In this document: positions 39,415-48,545 of the stretch, one piece after another
Position numbering within the stretch: the first letter of the stretch is position 1
Layout of the letters: every line of letters begins with the position of its first letter
From: Bog-473 sp963807775
GTDB taxonomy: Bacteria; Actinomycetota; Acidimicrobiia; Acidimicrobiales; RAAP-2
Assembly: GCA_963807775.1 (NCBI GenBank)
Contig: CAWECY010000010.1
Span: forward strand, 124,001 to 188,000
Length of the DNA: 64,000 bases
Direction of reading: 5' to 3'
Notes under the pieces: generated by a model
The model's database searches: none
What the model was told of the DNA's origin: nothing
Seen by the model: the letters and a program-made list of their open reading frames with translations, nothing else
Position numbers and translations under genes: made by a program

Positions 39415-40155
39415 ATGAAATTGGACCCCAGAAAGCTCGGTGCGGAATTCCTAGGCACCATGGTGCTGGTGGTCATCGCCGTCGGCGTCGCCACCGAGTC
39501 GTTCGGCTTCAAACTCTTCGGGTTGAGCTACGCCGCCGGGGTGGTCGCCACCGCCATGGCCTTCGGCCTGGTCCTCGTGGCGCTCGTGTACGCCATCGGG
39601 CCCATCTCGGGCTGCCACGTCAACCCGGCCGTCACCCTCGGCTTCATCGCATCGGGTCGCATGAAGCTGGCCGAGGGCGTCTCCTACCTGGTGGCCCAGT
39701 TCGCCGGCGGGATCGTTGGGGCCTATCTCCTGTACTGGATGTTCACCACGTCGCCGCTGTACAAGAAGTCGATCGAGGGCCTCGGCACGGACGGCTACGG
39801 CAAGGAGTCGCACCTGCTCGTGAGCCAGTGGGGCGCCTTCCTCATTGAGGTCGTCATCACGGCCGTCTTCGTGCTCGTCGTCCTCTTCGCCACCCACAAA
39901 GCCGCCATTCAGGGCGCGGCCGGCGTGGCCATCGGTTTCGCGCTGGTGGTCGTCCACCTCATCGGCATCCCGCTGACCGGGACGTCGGTCAACCCGGCCC
40001 GGAGCCTGGGGCCGGCCCTCGTGGTCGGGGGCACCGCGCTGAGCCAGGTCTGGGTCTTCATCGTGGCCCCGCTCGTCGGCGCCATCGTGGCCGCCATCAT
40101 CCATCTGGTCCTGACCGAACGCTCCCAAGAGGAAGTGGCCGCGGTGGCCGCCTGA
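39415..40155 (+). CDS. MIP-family channel (aquaporin)
   Basis: 246 residues from ATG 39415, with AGGAGGT nine bases upstream. Both pore motifs are present: GCHVNPAVTLGFIA and TSVNPARSLGPALV. Six transmembrane helices with the expected spacing, plus a longer periplasmic loop after helix 3 (FTTSPLYKKSIEGLGTDGYG). The N-terminal KLGAEFLGTMVLVVIAVGVA is typical of AqpZ-type water channels; glycerol transport cannot be excluded. Confidence 0.92.
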   Translation: MKLDPRKLGAEFLGTMVLVVIAVGVATESFGFKLFGLSYAAGVVATAMAFGLVLVALVYAIGPISGCHVNPAVTLGFIASGRMKLAEGVSYLVAQFAGGIVGAYLLYWMFTTSPLYKKSIEGLGTDGYGKESHLLVSQWGAFLIEVVITAVFVLVVLFATHKAAIQGAAGVAIGFALVVVHLIGIPLTGTSVNPARSLGPALVVGGTALSQVWVFIVAPLVGAIVAAIIHLVLTERSQEEVAAVAA

Positions 40156-40185
40156 CTTCGGGGTCGCCCCCGCTACGGTCGGATC

Positions 40186-40605
40186 ATGGATCTGACCGAG
40201 GCATTGGCATTCGTCGGGGCCCGCAAGCAGGGGGTCCTGGCCACCATCCGGGCCAACGGGCGGCCGCAGCTGTCCAACATCATGTACGTGCCCCATGAGG
40301 GCGATTCGTTCCTGATCTCGGTGACCCAGAACCGGGCCAAGACGGCCAACCTGCGGCGTGACCCCCGGGCTTCGCTGTACGTCGTGGGCGACAACTTCTA
40401 CCAGTACGTGGTGCTCGAAGCGGCGGCCGAGCTCTCCGCGGTGGCCGCCGACCCGCACGACGCCACGGTCGACCTGCTGGTCGAGTACTACCTCAAGGGC
40501 TCAGGCGAGCACCCGGACTGGGAGGAGTACCGCGCCGCCATGGTCAAGGACGGGCGGATCGCGCTGATCCTGCGGCCCGAGCGGGCCTACGGCATGGTGG
40601 CGTAA
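40186..40605 (+). CDS. PPOX-class F420-dependent oxidoreductase
   Basis: 139 residues of the split-barrel flavin/F420-binding fold: LAFVGARKQGVLATIRANGR, PQLSNIMYVPHEGDSFLISV, TQNRAKTANLRRDPRASLYV and a C-terminal YRAAMVKDGRIALILRPERA. The family (often called TIGR03618-like) uses F420 in actinobacteria; the substrate is unknown. It sits 30 bases after the aquaporin gene, perhaps in one transcript. Confidence 0.85.
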   Translation: MDLTEALAFVGARKQGVLATIRANGRPQLSNIMYVPHEGDSFLISVTQNRAKTANLRRDPRASLYVVGDNFYQYVVLEAAAELSAVAADPHDATVDLLVEYYLKGSGEHPDWEEYRAAMVKDGRIALILRPERAYGMVA

Positions 40606-40637
40606 GTCGGGTCTCCGGGCTCGGGCTCGGGCTCGGG

Positions 40638-42734
40638 TCAGCCGGCGGGCTGGGGCTCGGGCTCAGGGTCCGGCGCTGGGTCCGGCTGGGCCTTGGCGGC
40701 GGGAGCGGGTCCGCCGAGGGACTCCTCGACGAGCTGTGAGAGGTCGAGCACGCGCACCTCGTCCTCCTTGGCGAAGGCACGCACGGCGTCGTCCAGCATG
40801 ATCATGCAGTAGGGGCAGGCGGTTGAGACCACGTCGGCACCCGTGCCGAGCGCCTCCTCGGTGCGCTCCATGTTGATCCGCTTGCCGATGTTCTCCTCGA
40901 GCCACATGCGGGCGCCGCCGGCACCGCAGCAGAAGCCGCGCTCCTTGCAGCGTCGCATCTCGATCTGCTCGACCCCGGGAATGGCGCTGAGCACGGCGCG
41001 AGGCTCGTTGATCACGCCGTTGTGCCGGCCCAGGTAGCACGGGTCGTGATAGGTGACCTTGCCCGAATAGTCCGAGCCCGGGACCAGCTTGCCCGACTTG
41101 ACCAGGTGCTCGAGCAGCTGGGCGTGGTGGATTACCTCGTAGTTGCCGCCGAGCGCCGGGTACTCGTTCTTGATGGTGTTGAAGCAGTGCGGGCAGCTGG
41201 CGATGATCTTCTTGGCGCCCACCTCGTCGAGCGTGGCGATGTTCATCTTGCTCTGCTCCTGGTACAGGTACTCGTTGCCCAGCCGGCGGACGGGGTCGCC
41301 GGTGCAGGACTCCTTGGGGCCCAAGATGGCGAAGGTGACCCCGGCCCGGTGCAGCATGCGCGCGGTGGCCTGGACGCCCTTGCGGGCCCGCTCGTCGAGG
41401 GCGCCGGCGCAGCCGACCCAGTAGAGGTACTCGACGTCGGCGGGGATGGTGCCGGTGACGACCGGGACCTCGAAGTCGAGGCTGTTGGTCCACTCGGTGC
41501 GCTTGCCCTGACCGAGACCCCAGGGGTCGCCCTGGTTCTCCACGTTGCGCAGCATGAGGCCAGCCTCTGAGGGAAACTCGGACTCCATGAGCACCTGGTA
41601 GCGCCGCATGTCGACGATGGCGTCGATGTGCTCGATGTCCACCGGGCACTCGTTGACGCAAGCGCCGCAGGTGGTGCAGGCCCACAGGACGTCGGGGTCG
41701 ATGACGTTGGGGACGAGGGCGGTCTGCTCGCCCTCGCCGCTGAGGAGCGGGGTGGCGGAGGCAAACATGTTGTCGCGCAGGTTCATGACGAGGAGCTTGG
41801 GGGAGAGCGGCTTGTCCGTGGTCCAGGCCGGGCAGGCCGACTGGCAACGCCCGCATTCGGTGCACGTGGCGAAGTCGAGCATCTGTTTCCAGGTGAAGTG
41901 CCCGACCTCGCCCACGCCGAACACGGTGTCCTCGTCGACGTTCTCCATGTCCATGTCGGGCGTGGTGCCGAGGGCGCCGAGAGCGCTGGGCCGGCGGGAG
42001 AAGGCGATGTTGATGGGCGCGATGAAGATGTGCAGGTGCTTCGAGTACGAGATGAAGACGATGAAGCCCGAGATGATGGCGATGTTGAGGATGAGGAAGA
42101 CGGTGACCAGGACCGCGTTGGTGCCGGCGCCGAGCGGGTGCAACAACTTGGCCACGGTGTGCGAGGCGAAGGTGGCCCAGCCGGTGTAGGGGAACTGGGT
42201 CGGGTTGGTGTTGATCTGGGCGCCCCGATAGAGAAGGAGCGTGATCATGACGCCGGCGATCATGAGGAGGACCAGCCAGGCGGCACCGGTGTGGCTGCCG
42301 TAGAAGCGTGACTTGCGCTGGAGGCGGTCGGGGGCGTTCTTCAGGCGGATGATGGCGAAGACGACGAGCGCCACGAGGACGGCCACGGTGAAGAAGTCCT
42401 CGATGAAGCCGACCCAGTTCCAGGTCCCGATGCCCGGGATGTGGAAGTACTTGTTGAAGAGATCGCCGTAGGCCTCGATGATGGTGAGCAACAAGATCGT
42501 GAAGCCCCACATGGTGAAGAAGTGGGCCAGGCCGGGGACCGTCCACTGCAGGAGCTTGCGTTGCCCGGCCACTTCGGTGACCTCCGCCTCGGCCTTGCGG
42601 CTGATCGGGCCGCGGGTCCGGGAGGGGTCGGGCTTGCCGGCGCGGATGAGCCGCGACAGCCAGTGGAACCGCCTGGCCGCGATGCCGAAGCCGATGACGG
42701 TGACCCCGATACCCAGAATGATCCTGACCGGCAC
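40638..42734 (-). CDS. Membrane (Fe-S)-binding oxidoreductase with CCG domains
   Basis: 698 residues from GTG 42734, with GAGGAG five bases upstream. N-terminal half: five or six transmembrane helices resembling the NarI/DsrM-type cytochrome b unit (VPGLAHFFTMWGFTILLLTI). Then two [4Fe-4S] motifs, CTECGRCQSACP and CTTCGACVNECP (about residues 290-370), then two CCG domains (SCPHCFNTIKNEYP, DPCYLGRHN; GFCCGAGGARMW, ACPYCMIMLDD) as in HdrD/GlcF. Probably passes electrons between a soluble donor and the quinone pool. The C-terminus is a low-complexity Pro/Glu tail. Widely found in actinobacteria. Confidence 0.9.
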   Translation of the reverse strand: MPVRIILGIGVTVIGFGIAARRFHWLSRLIRAGKPDPSRTRGPISRKAEAEVTEVAGQRKLLQWTVPGLAHFFTMWGFTILLLTIIEAYGDLFNKYFHIPGIGTWNWVGFIEDFFTVAVLVALVVFAIIRLKNAPDRLQRKSRFYGSHTGAAWLVLLMIAGVMITLLLYRGAQINTNPTQFPYTGWATFASHTVAKLLHPLGAGTNAVLVTVFLILNIAIISGFIVFISYSKHLHIFIAPINIAFSRRPSALGALGTTPDMDMENVDEDTVFGVGEVGHFTWKQMLDFATCTECGRCQSACPAWTTDKPLSPKLLVMNLRDNMFASATPLLSGEGEQTALVPNVIDPDVLWACTTCGACVNECPVDIEHIDAIVDMRRYQVLMESEFPSEAGLMLRNVENQGDPWGLGQGKRTEWTNSLDFEVPVVTGTIPADVEYLYWVGCAGALDERARKGVQATARMLHRAGVTFAILGPKESCTGDPVRRLGNEYLYQEQSKMNIATLDEVGAKKIIASCPHCFNTIKNEYPALGGNYEVIHHAQLLEHLVKSGKLVPGSDYSGKVTYHDPCYLGRHNGVINEPRAVLSAIPGVEQIEMRRCKERGFCCGAGGARMWLEENIGKRINMERTEEALGTGADVVSTACPYCMIMLDDAVRAFAKEDEVRVLDLSQLVEESLGGPAPAAKAQPDPAPDPEPEPQPAG

Positions 42735-42834
42735 GAATGCTCCTCGCCTTAGGTGACGTCGAACGCCGGGGCGGCGGATTGCGAGCGCCACCTGGGGTTC
42801 ATGTGCGGACGAGAGGATAGTGTGGCGGGCACTC

Positions 42835-42905
42835 GCGGGCGTAGTTCAGAGGCAGAACATCAGCTTCCCAAGCTGAGGACGGGAGTTCGATTCTCCTCGC
42901 CCGCT
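42835..42905 (+). tRNA. tRNA-Gly (anticodon CCC)
   Basis: 71 bases. Acceptor GCGGGCG pairs with CGCCCGC, discriminator T, no encoded CCA. D-arm GTTCAGAGGCAGAAC, anticodon stem CAGC/GCTG around the loop TTCCCAA, so anticodon CCC; T-arm GGGAGTTCGATTCTCCT. Its 3' half is the integration site of the following island. Confidence 0.93.
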
Positions 42906-42911
42906 CTCACC
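42860..42911. repeat. Left attachment site (tRNA-Gly 3' end)
   Basis: The stretch from TTCCCAAGCTGAG through GTTCGATT to CGCCCGCTCTC recurs in altered form at 48480 and 50630. The integrase gene starts 170 bases to the right, as expected for attL of a tRNA-borne element. Confidence 0.75.
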
Positions 42912-42969
42912 AAACGTCCAGGCCAGGGACACAGCATCGCAGTGTCTCCGCGTCGCGTCCGCGGCATCC

Positions 42970-43068
42970 TCGTGCCATTTCGTGCCATTCGAGAGGTAGA
43001 TGACTCTCCATCGGGCCTTGACCTCGTTGAACGGTCAAAGGGCGGGTGCCATTGCCGTGCCATTGGCC
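42970..43068. promoter_or_regulatory. Cluster of GTGCCATT repeats, possible integrase arm sites
   Basis: CGTGCCATTTCGTGCCATTC (42971-42990) is a tandem pair of one 10-bp unit; GTGCCATTGCCGTGCCATTG follows at about 43046. The same word recurs near the third att copy (CGTGCCATTGGCC at about 50484). Placement between attL and int fits arm-type binding sites; this is inference. Confidence 0.5.
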
Positions 43069-43079
43069 ATCGTGGGGTC

Positions 43080-44225
43080 ATGCCCAAACCACGCACAGGA
43101 ACCATGACCTCATGTGGTTCGGATCGGTGGCGCCTTCAGGTTGCCGTTGACCCGGACCTCGTCACCGGCGAGCGTCGTCGTCTGTCTCGCACGGTTCGCG
43201 GCTCGCGGTCCGAGGCGAAAGAAGCCCTGCAACGCATTGTCGTCGAAGCTGGGGCAGGCCTGTATGGCGGCGGACGGGCCACCGTCGAGGATCTGTTGGA
43301 TCAGTTCATCACATCGGCGACGCTCGGACCTGCTACCCGTGAGGACTGGCAGTGCGTCATCGACCGTCACCTGAATCCCTCGCTCGGATGCGTCCCGTTG
43401 TGGAAACTCACGGCTCGCCATTGTGACCAGCTGTACGCCCGCATGGCGGTTGCGGGACTCGGTCCGTCGAGGATTCGCTGCGCCCATGTGGTACTACACC
43501 GAGCTGTCGCCCAGGCCGTACGCTGGGGATGGCTGGCTCGCAACCCGGTCTCATCCGCGACACGGCCATCGGTTCCCAGGGTGGCAATCTCCCCGCCCAG
43601 TATCGGCGAGGTTCGGGCTGCACTGGAGGCGGCCGGCAAGGCTGACCCTGCATTGTCTTGCTGGCTGCAGGTTGCCGTCGCCACGGGGGCCCGACGAGGT
43701 GAAATCTGCGCGCTGCGCTGGTGCGACATAGACCTTGCCGAGCGGATCGTCCGGATCGAGCGTTCCGTCTGCGCGACGGCGCGTGCGGGGGTGGTGATCA
43801 AGTCGACCAAGACCGGCCGGTCCAGAGTGGTGTCGCTCACCACTCAAGCGACCGAGGCCCTTTCCGAACGCAGGGCCACCTTCATTCAAGGCGCCCTGGA
43901 CACCGGGCGTGGCGTCGAGGAGTCCGCGCTGATCTTCGCCAGCGATCGGGACGGTCGACACCCGTGGCGACCCGAGATGGTCACCCAGCGTTGGGGGCGG
44001 CTCCGCTGCGGCATCGGATTGCGGCACGTGCGTCTCCATGATCTCCGCCACTTCGTGGCCACCGAGCTCCTGACGGCCGGAATCGACCTGCGCACGGTCG
44101 CGAACCGGTTGGGCCACGCTCGCACCTCCACGACGCTGGACATCTACTGGGCCTGGGTGCCGGCCCGCGACAGGGACGCCGCCGACCACCTCGGTGCCCT
44201 CCTCGCGTCCGATCCGACGCCCTGA
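43080..44225 (+). CDS. int: Tyrosine recombinase (integrase)
   Basis: 381 residues from ATG 43080 (ATG 43104 also possible). N-terminal arm-binding part (TVRGSRSEAKEALQRIVVEA), core-binding SAM-like domain (ATVEDLLDQFITSATLGPAT), then the catalytic domain with R205 (ATGARRGEICALRW), H320-x-x-R323 (RLHDLRHF), H346 (NRLGHARTSTT) and nucleophile Y356 (LDIYWAW). All catalytic residues are present, so it may be functional. It stands next to tRNA-Gly(CCC), the presumed target. Confidence 0.93.
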   Translation: MPKPRTGTMTSCGSDRWRLQVAVDPDLVTGERRRLSRTVRGSRSEAKEALQRIVVEAGAGLYGGGRATVEDLLDQFITSATLGPATREDWQCVIDRHLNPSLGCVPLWKLTARHCDQLYARMAVAGLGPSRIRCAHVVLHRAVAQAVRWGWLARNPVSSATRPSVPRVAISPPSIGEVRAALEAAGKADPALSCWLQVAVATGARRGEICALRWCDIDLAERIVRIERSVCATARAGVVIKSTKTGRSRVVSLTTQATEALSERRATFIQGALDTGRGVEESALIFASDRDGRHPWRPEMVTQRWGRLRCGIGLRHVRLHDLRHFVATELLTAGIDLRTVANRLGHARTSTTLDIYWAWVPARDRDAADHLGALLASDPTP

Positions 44226-44340
44226 TCAAAGGTCGCCATGGACACCCAAGGTCCATTCGGTGGCCCGACTTCGGCACATGACAGCCAAGCCATCACCCAG
44301 TGGAAACACCGTCGGCGAGAAGCGGTTGCGCACTCGGTGC

Positions 44341-47163
44341 TCAGACAAGGCCGAGTAGACGGCGGAGACGATCGGGGTACTGGGCGACCAGCTCGGGGTC
44401 GGCGTCGGGGTCGACGTAGGAGCCGTACTCACCCAGCAGTCGATCGAGTGCCTCACGCCCGACCGGGTCGGCTGCCGCCTGGCGGGGCGTAATCCCTCCA
44501 AGCGCAGGGATCTCCTCGTCGCACCAGATCCGTTCCCGCTCGGCGATGAACGTGCGGAGGGCCTCCTTGACGGCAGGATCCTCCATGGACATCGGCGGCT
44601 GGCGGGGGCCCGGAGGCACAACTGACGGGTCGAGGTCACGGCGGTCGTCGGAGACCACGGTGATCCCATCAATCTCGGCCAGCAGCAGATCGAGCACACG
44701 CTCGACTCGAGGTTCGCTCAAGGTCTCGACGGTGATCAGGCCCCCGTGGAGTTCGATCGTGGCACGGAGGATCGACTCTCCGTTTCCCAGCTCATGGCTT
44801 TCGGTCCACTGTCCCTCGCCCTTCGGATCGTAGAAGCGGTCGAGAACCTCCCGGGCGACGTCGGGGTCACCGGTCTTGAGCGCAACCTTGCAGACGCGCA
44901 TGTCCTCGCCCTCCCGCGTGGACAGTCGCGGCGGGCGACTTTTCACAGCCAACCACTCGAGTATCTGAGCGGCGTCGCACCGATCGAGCAGATCGAGGAG
45001 GTCCTTCTCCTCACCGGTCGCGACTCCGAAGATCCCGCCGATGAATTGGTGCGTCTCGCCATCGGGCACGGCCCGAGCGCACAGGACCTGACCGATGCGG
45101 GCCTGGCGGCTGAAGGTCCGCTCGCGTACCTCGAGCAGCTCGGCACTGCGAAGATCCCGCACCGTCATCGAATTCCCCGGTTCGGTCTCGACGACTTCGT
45201 AGAGCGTCCGGTCGACGAACGTCCAAGCACGGGCGAGAATGGCCTCATCGTCTGGGAGCAAGGCGCCCCGCTCTTCGATGAAGCGATCGAACCAGCCGCC
45301 TTCGTGGAGCGCCACGTCCATAGTCATCGGATCCGCGAACGCCCGGTCGACCGCCTCCTCGGAGTCGTCCCCGTCAGTCCTCACGACGGCCAGCTGGTAC
45401 ACGTGCTCGGGTGTCACGCCGCCACGCCGCTCGAGGTACGCAACGGCCTTTCGGCAGAGCCACCCGACCCGGTCGGGGAGCTCGAACTTTTCGGGCTGGC
45501 CCAGGTGGCATTGCTTGAACTTGCGCCCCGACCCGCACCAGCACGCCTCGTTGCGCCCGAGGCGGACCGGCGCCTGTTCGGCAAAGGGCACCACCTCGCG
45601 AAGGTCGTCGCTGTCAGCCTCGGTCACACCCAGGCTCCGCCAGAGCCGTACAGCGCCCCGCGCGTCGCCGCGATCGGATAGGTACCAGGCCAGCCGGTCG
45701 ACCGCTGGGAGGAACTCGGGGTCGGCCTTCACCGCCAACTCCAGGTGGGCCAGTCCCGCAAGGGGGTCACAACGACGCTCGCTGACGACGGCCATCAGCC
45801 ACCGAGCCGGAGCCTCGTCGCGCGGACGCCGGGCGGCGACGAGAAAGTCCGCGGCGAAGGCGGCGACCTCATCCAACTGGTCCACGTCGTCATCGAGGTC
45901 GAGAAGCAGATCGGTGACGACCGAGAGGATCCGGTGATCTCGCAGAGCCATCAGTGCATCGTGGAGTGCGGCGGCCTCACGCTCGGATGCTTCGAATGTC
46001 TCGAGCACATCGGCCGCCCTCCCGCGTCGACCCTCGTCGAGGCGTTCGAAGACCGCGTGCAGACGCGCCAGCGTCTTGGCCGCTCGCCATACCGAATCTT
46101 CGTGGGCGAACTCGATTCCACGCTGCTCGAGCCCGGCGTGGGTCAGGAGTTCGGAGAACGGGACGGTTGGCGTTGCGAGGATCCCGGGGTTCTCGAGGAG
46201 CATGCCTACGACGATCTCGTCTGCACCGACCGGAAGCCACGGCTCGTCCACCACGCGGTCGTAAGCCGCTCGTGCGGCGTCCATCACGGCACCCCGGGGC
46301 GGTTCGGGCTCCGCCACCGTCGAAATCGACAAGGCGTTCCCGTCGAGCCGAAAGGCGAGCAACGTCTCGGTGTCGAAATGTTCCAGCCAGCGGTCGGGGC
46401 CGACGATGACACCGTCGCCGTCGGGGAATCTCTCGAACTCGACTTCTCCTTCCGACTCGAGCTGCAGTGGATCGGACCGGTGCAGGAGGGCAGCCAGATC
46501 GGCGCCAGCACGGATGCAGTCTTCGCTGCGCTCGGAGTCGGTGAGGCGATGGGTGAGCACGGCCCCGTCGAGGAGCGTCGGGACGTGTACCACCAGGTCG
46601 GGCGGGATCATCATGAATGACGGGTCGTGGTCGAGCACGGCATCAACAGCCTCGTCCACCCAATGCTCGAGATACTCGCTGTTGCCCTCGCTCGCCGAGA
46701 ACCGAGCTAAGACGGCTGTCACGAGCTCTTCGCTCGACACCGCCCGACGATCACCAAGCAAGGCCAGGAGCACGCCGATGACCTCGCGAAGGGGAGGCAA
46801 CGGCAGACGCTCGAGCTGGCGCCGGTACTCCACATGGTCGACGGCGCCACCAGAGCGCAACGAGTTCACGAACGTGGAGTTCGCCGCCAAGAACAGATTG
46901 GCCATCACGAAGCTCGGCGTCAGCCCTGCGTCGAGCAATCGGACGGCGGTCTGCCAGACCTCGGGTGGATCATCTGCGGCGATCTGATCGGCGATCGACT
47001 GGTGCTGGAGAACGATGAGCGCACTCGCCGGCGAGCCGTCGTCGACGACTGGTCGGTCGGCGAAGACGCGCTCTCTGACGAGCCGGTGGCACACTTCCTG
47101 GTCGTCTGGATCCAGGTCTGGAGGGAGTTCGCCGAAGAGGAAAGTGATCTTGCGGGCGTCCAT
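44341..47163 (-). CDS. Large SEC-C zinc-motif protein of the island
   Basis: 940 residues, single intact frame. The only clear motif is SEC-C, RNEACWCGSGRKFKQCHLG (C541-x-C543-x8-C552-H553), a zinc ligand set also found at the SecA C-terminus. Upstream of it is an all-helical region (about 380-530) that looks TPR-like (LAHLELAVKADPEFLPAVDR, LAWYLSDRGDARGAVRLWRS). The N-terminal 350 residues and the 560-870 region are not recognisable. The end carries IPALGGITPRQAAADPVGRE, a segment common in SEC-C proteins. It faces the integrase gene. Function unknown; cargo of a mobile island. Confidence 0.75.
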   Translation of the reverse strand: MDARKITFLFGELPPDLDPDDQEVCHRLVRERVFADRPVVDDGSPASALIVLQHQSIADQIAADDPPEVWQTAVRLLDAGLTPSFVMANLFLAANSTFVNSLRSGGAVDHVEYRRQLERLPLPPLREVIGVLLALLGDRRAVSSEELVTAVLARFSASEGNSEYLEHWVDEAVDAVLDHDPSFMMIPPDLVVHVPTLLDGAVLTHRLTDSERSEDCIRAGADLAALLHRSDPLQLESEGEVEFERFPDGDGVIVGPDRWLEHFDTETLLAFRLDGNALSISTVAEPEPPRGAVMDAARAAYDRVVDEPWLPVGADEIVVGMLLENPGILATPTVPFSELLTHAGLEQRGIEFAHEDSVWRAAKTLARLHAVFERLDEGRRGRAADVLETFEASEREAAALHDALMALRDHRILSVVTDLLLDLDDDVDQLDEVAAFAADFLVAARRPRDEAPARWLMAVVSERRCDPLAGLAHLELAVKADPEFLPAVDRLAWYLSDRGDARGAVRLWRSLGVTEADSDDLREVVPFAEQAPVRLGRNEACWCGSGRKFKQCHLGQPEKFELPDRVGWLCRKAVAYLERRGGVTPEHVYQLAVVRTDGDDSEEAVDRAFADPMTMDVALHEGGWFDRFIEERGALLPDDEAILARAWTFVDRTLYEVVETEPGNSMTVRDLRSAELLEVRERTFSRQARIGQVLCARAVPDGETHQFIGGIFGVATGEEKDLLDLLDRCDAAQILEWLAVKSRPPRLSTREGEDMRVCKVALKTGDPDVAREVLDRFYDPKGEGQWTESHELGNGESILRATIELHGGLITVETLSEPRVERVLDLLLAEIDGITVVSDDRRDLDPSVVPPGPRQPPMSMEDPAVKEALRTFIAERERIWCDEEIPALGGITPRQAAADPVGREALDRLLGEYGSYVDPDADPELVAQYPDRLRRLLGLV

Positions 47164-47323
47164 CGGCGGAGCCTATCCATGGCCGTCAAGGACGTAGAGA
47201 ACCAGCCGCGACCCCCAGGTCGATCAGCAAATCACGATTGCCCACAGTCGCGCCCTGGGGTGTGCTCGAATCCCCGCCCTTCGCCGCCATCAAGGAAATA
47301 GCAGCTGTGTTACACTGGGATAC

Positions 47324-47752
47324 ATGAGGGATGACCCTGGCTCGGTGCAGCGGTCGTTTCGGCTCTCGCCACGGACGATCGACCTCCTCGACGCGGCCGC
47401 GTCCGCTGGTGGCGAGTCTCGCAACGCCCTCGTCGACAGGCTGCTGGGCGAGGCCCTCCGCCTCCAGCGACACCCGTTGATCCGGTTCCAACTTGGCGCG
47501 GCGGGGCGTCGCCAACCGCTCGTGATCGGCACCCGGCTCTACGTGCACCAGGTCATGTCCGCGATCCGAACCAGTCATGGCGATATCGACCAGGTTGCCG
47601 AATACCTTGGGGTCTCGCCTCGCTTGGTCCGCGCTGCGGTCGACTATTACGCCGAGTTCAGCGGCGAGGTTGACGAGGACGCTGCGGTCGCTGAGCGCGA
47701 GGAGCAGTCCGAGTTGGATAGGTGGGAACGCCAACAACGCGCCTTGGCGTGA
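47324..47752 (+). CDS. Antitoxin-like protein (DUF433 type)
   Basis: 142 residues. The N-terminal 40 residues look like a ribbon-helix-helix DNA-binding unit (VQRSFRLSPRTIDLLDAAAS). The C-terminal part (VIGTRLYVHQVMSAIRTSHG, DIDQVAEYLGVSPRLVRAAV, DYYAEF) is a DUF433-like winged helix, common in antitoxins. The stop overlaps the start of the PIN-like toxin gene. It would repress its own promoter and bind the toxin (family knowledge). Confidence 0.8.
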   Translation: MRDDPGSVQRSFRLSPRTIDLLDAAASAGGESRNALVDRLLGEALRLQRHPLIRFQLGAAGRRQPLVIGTRLYVHQVMSAIRTSHGDIDQVAEYLGVSPRLVRAAVDYYAEFSGEVDEDAAVAEREEQSELDRWERQQRALA

Positions 47753-48129
47753 AGCTGGCACTGGACCACCACTACTCTCCGGCGATCGCCGCCCAACTCC
47801 GCGCGGATGGTCATGACGTGGTCGCCGCCATTGAAATGGGATGGGAAACGGAGAGTGACGAATCGCTCTTGATCTTGTGCCAGAGCGAGCAACGAGCCCT
47901 GCTCACCAACAACGTGGCCGATTTCGTGTCGATCATTCGGCGCTGGGCCCTTGAGGGCCGATCGCATTCGGGTCTGATTTTCACCTCCGACACAAGCTTG
48001 CCCAGGGGTCGATCCACGATCGGCATGTACGTCGCACTCCTTGAAGAGTTGCTGGACTCGAATGTAAGAGGTGACGCATTTGTCGACCGCGTACACTGGC
48101 TCACACGCTCGAGATCCTCCGAACAGTGA
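47749..48129 (+). CDS. PIN-like toxin (DUF5615 type)
   Basis: 126 residues from GTG 47749, a GTGA overlap with the antitoxin stop. KLALDHHYSPAIAAQLRADG carries the first acidic residue of PIN-like folds; GWETESDESLLILCQSEQRA and LLTNNVADFVSIIRRW give the further acidic positions. DUF5615 proteins are predicted RNases paired with DUF433 antitoxins. A typical addiction module for an integrated element. Confidence 0.82.
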   Translation: MKLALDHHYSPAIAAQLRADGHDVVAAIEMGWETESDESLLILCQSEQRALLTNNVADFVSIIRRWALEGRSHSGLIFTSDTSLPRGRSTIGMYVALLEELLDSNVRGDAFVDRVHWLTRSRSSEQ

Positions 48130-48197
48130 TGATCACGGCTCGGCATTTGATCCTTCCGACCTACCGGCGCATCGCCGTCCGTAGACAGATTCGGACC

Positions 48198-48530
48198 GAT
48201 TTCGTGCCACACACGACGGCCCCGTCCTCAGCTTTGCGGGCCAAACGCGGTCGGAATGACGCCCCCGTCCTCAGCGACCTCGGTTGCGCACATCGGAAAT
48301 TTCGCCCCGGGTCCGTGCAACAACCGTGCAACGGGTCAATTTCGGCCCTTTCGTGCAACACGCCACGAGAAACAGGGCGAATTGGGGCGTACTGGCGCGG
48401 ACTCGATTCTCGCCCGATTCGCCCGGACACGAGGGAAAACCCCTACGTGAGCTGGGACACCAAAATTGCCTCTGAAGACCTTCCCAAGCTGAGAACGCGG
48501 GTTCGATTCCCGTCGCCCGCTCTCTCAGAC
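48198..48530. repeat. Second tRNA-Gly 3'-end copy with left-flanking repeats (att remnant)
   Basis: From 48480, CTTCCCAAGCTGAGAACGCG then GGTTCGATTCCCGTCGCCCG and CTCTCTCAG: a 3' half of a tRNA-Gly(CCC) without the 5' half. CGTCGCCCGCTCT is repeated again at 48533-48545. TTTCGTGCCACAC near 48200 recurs near the third copy. Best read as the right attachment site of the first element. Confidence 0.75.
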
Positions 48531-48545
48531 ACCGTCGCCCGCTCT

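Noticed and set aside
40606..40700. GGGCTC repeats as a regulatory array
   Set aside because: They encode the Pro/Glu tail of the FeS protein and are explained as coding low complexity.
48480..48524. Possible second tRNA-Gly
   Set aside because: Only the 3' half is present; no D-arm or acceptor 5' strand upstream. Kept as an att remnant.
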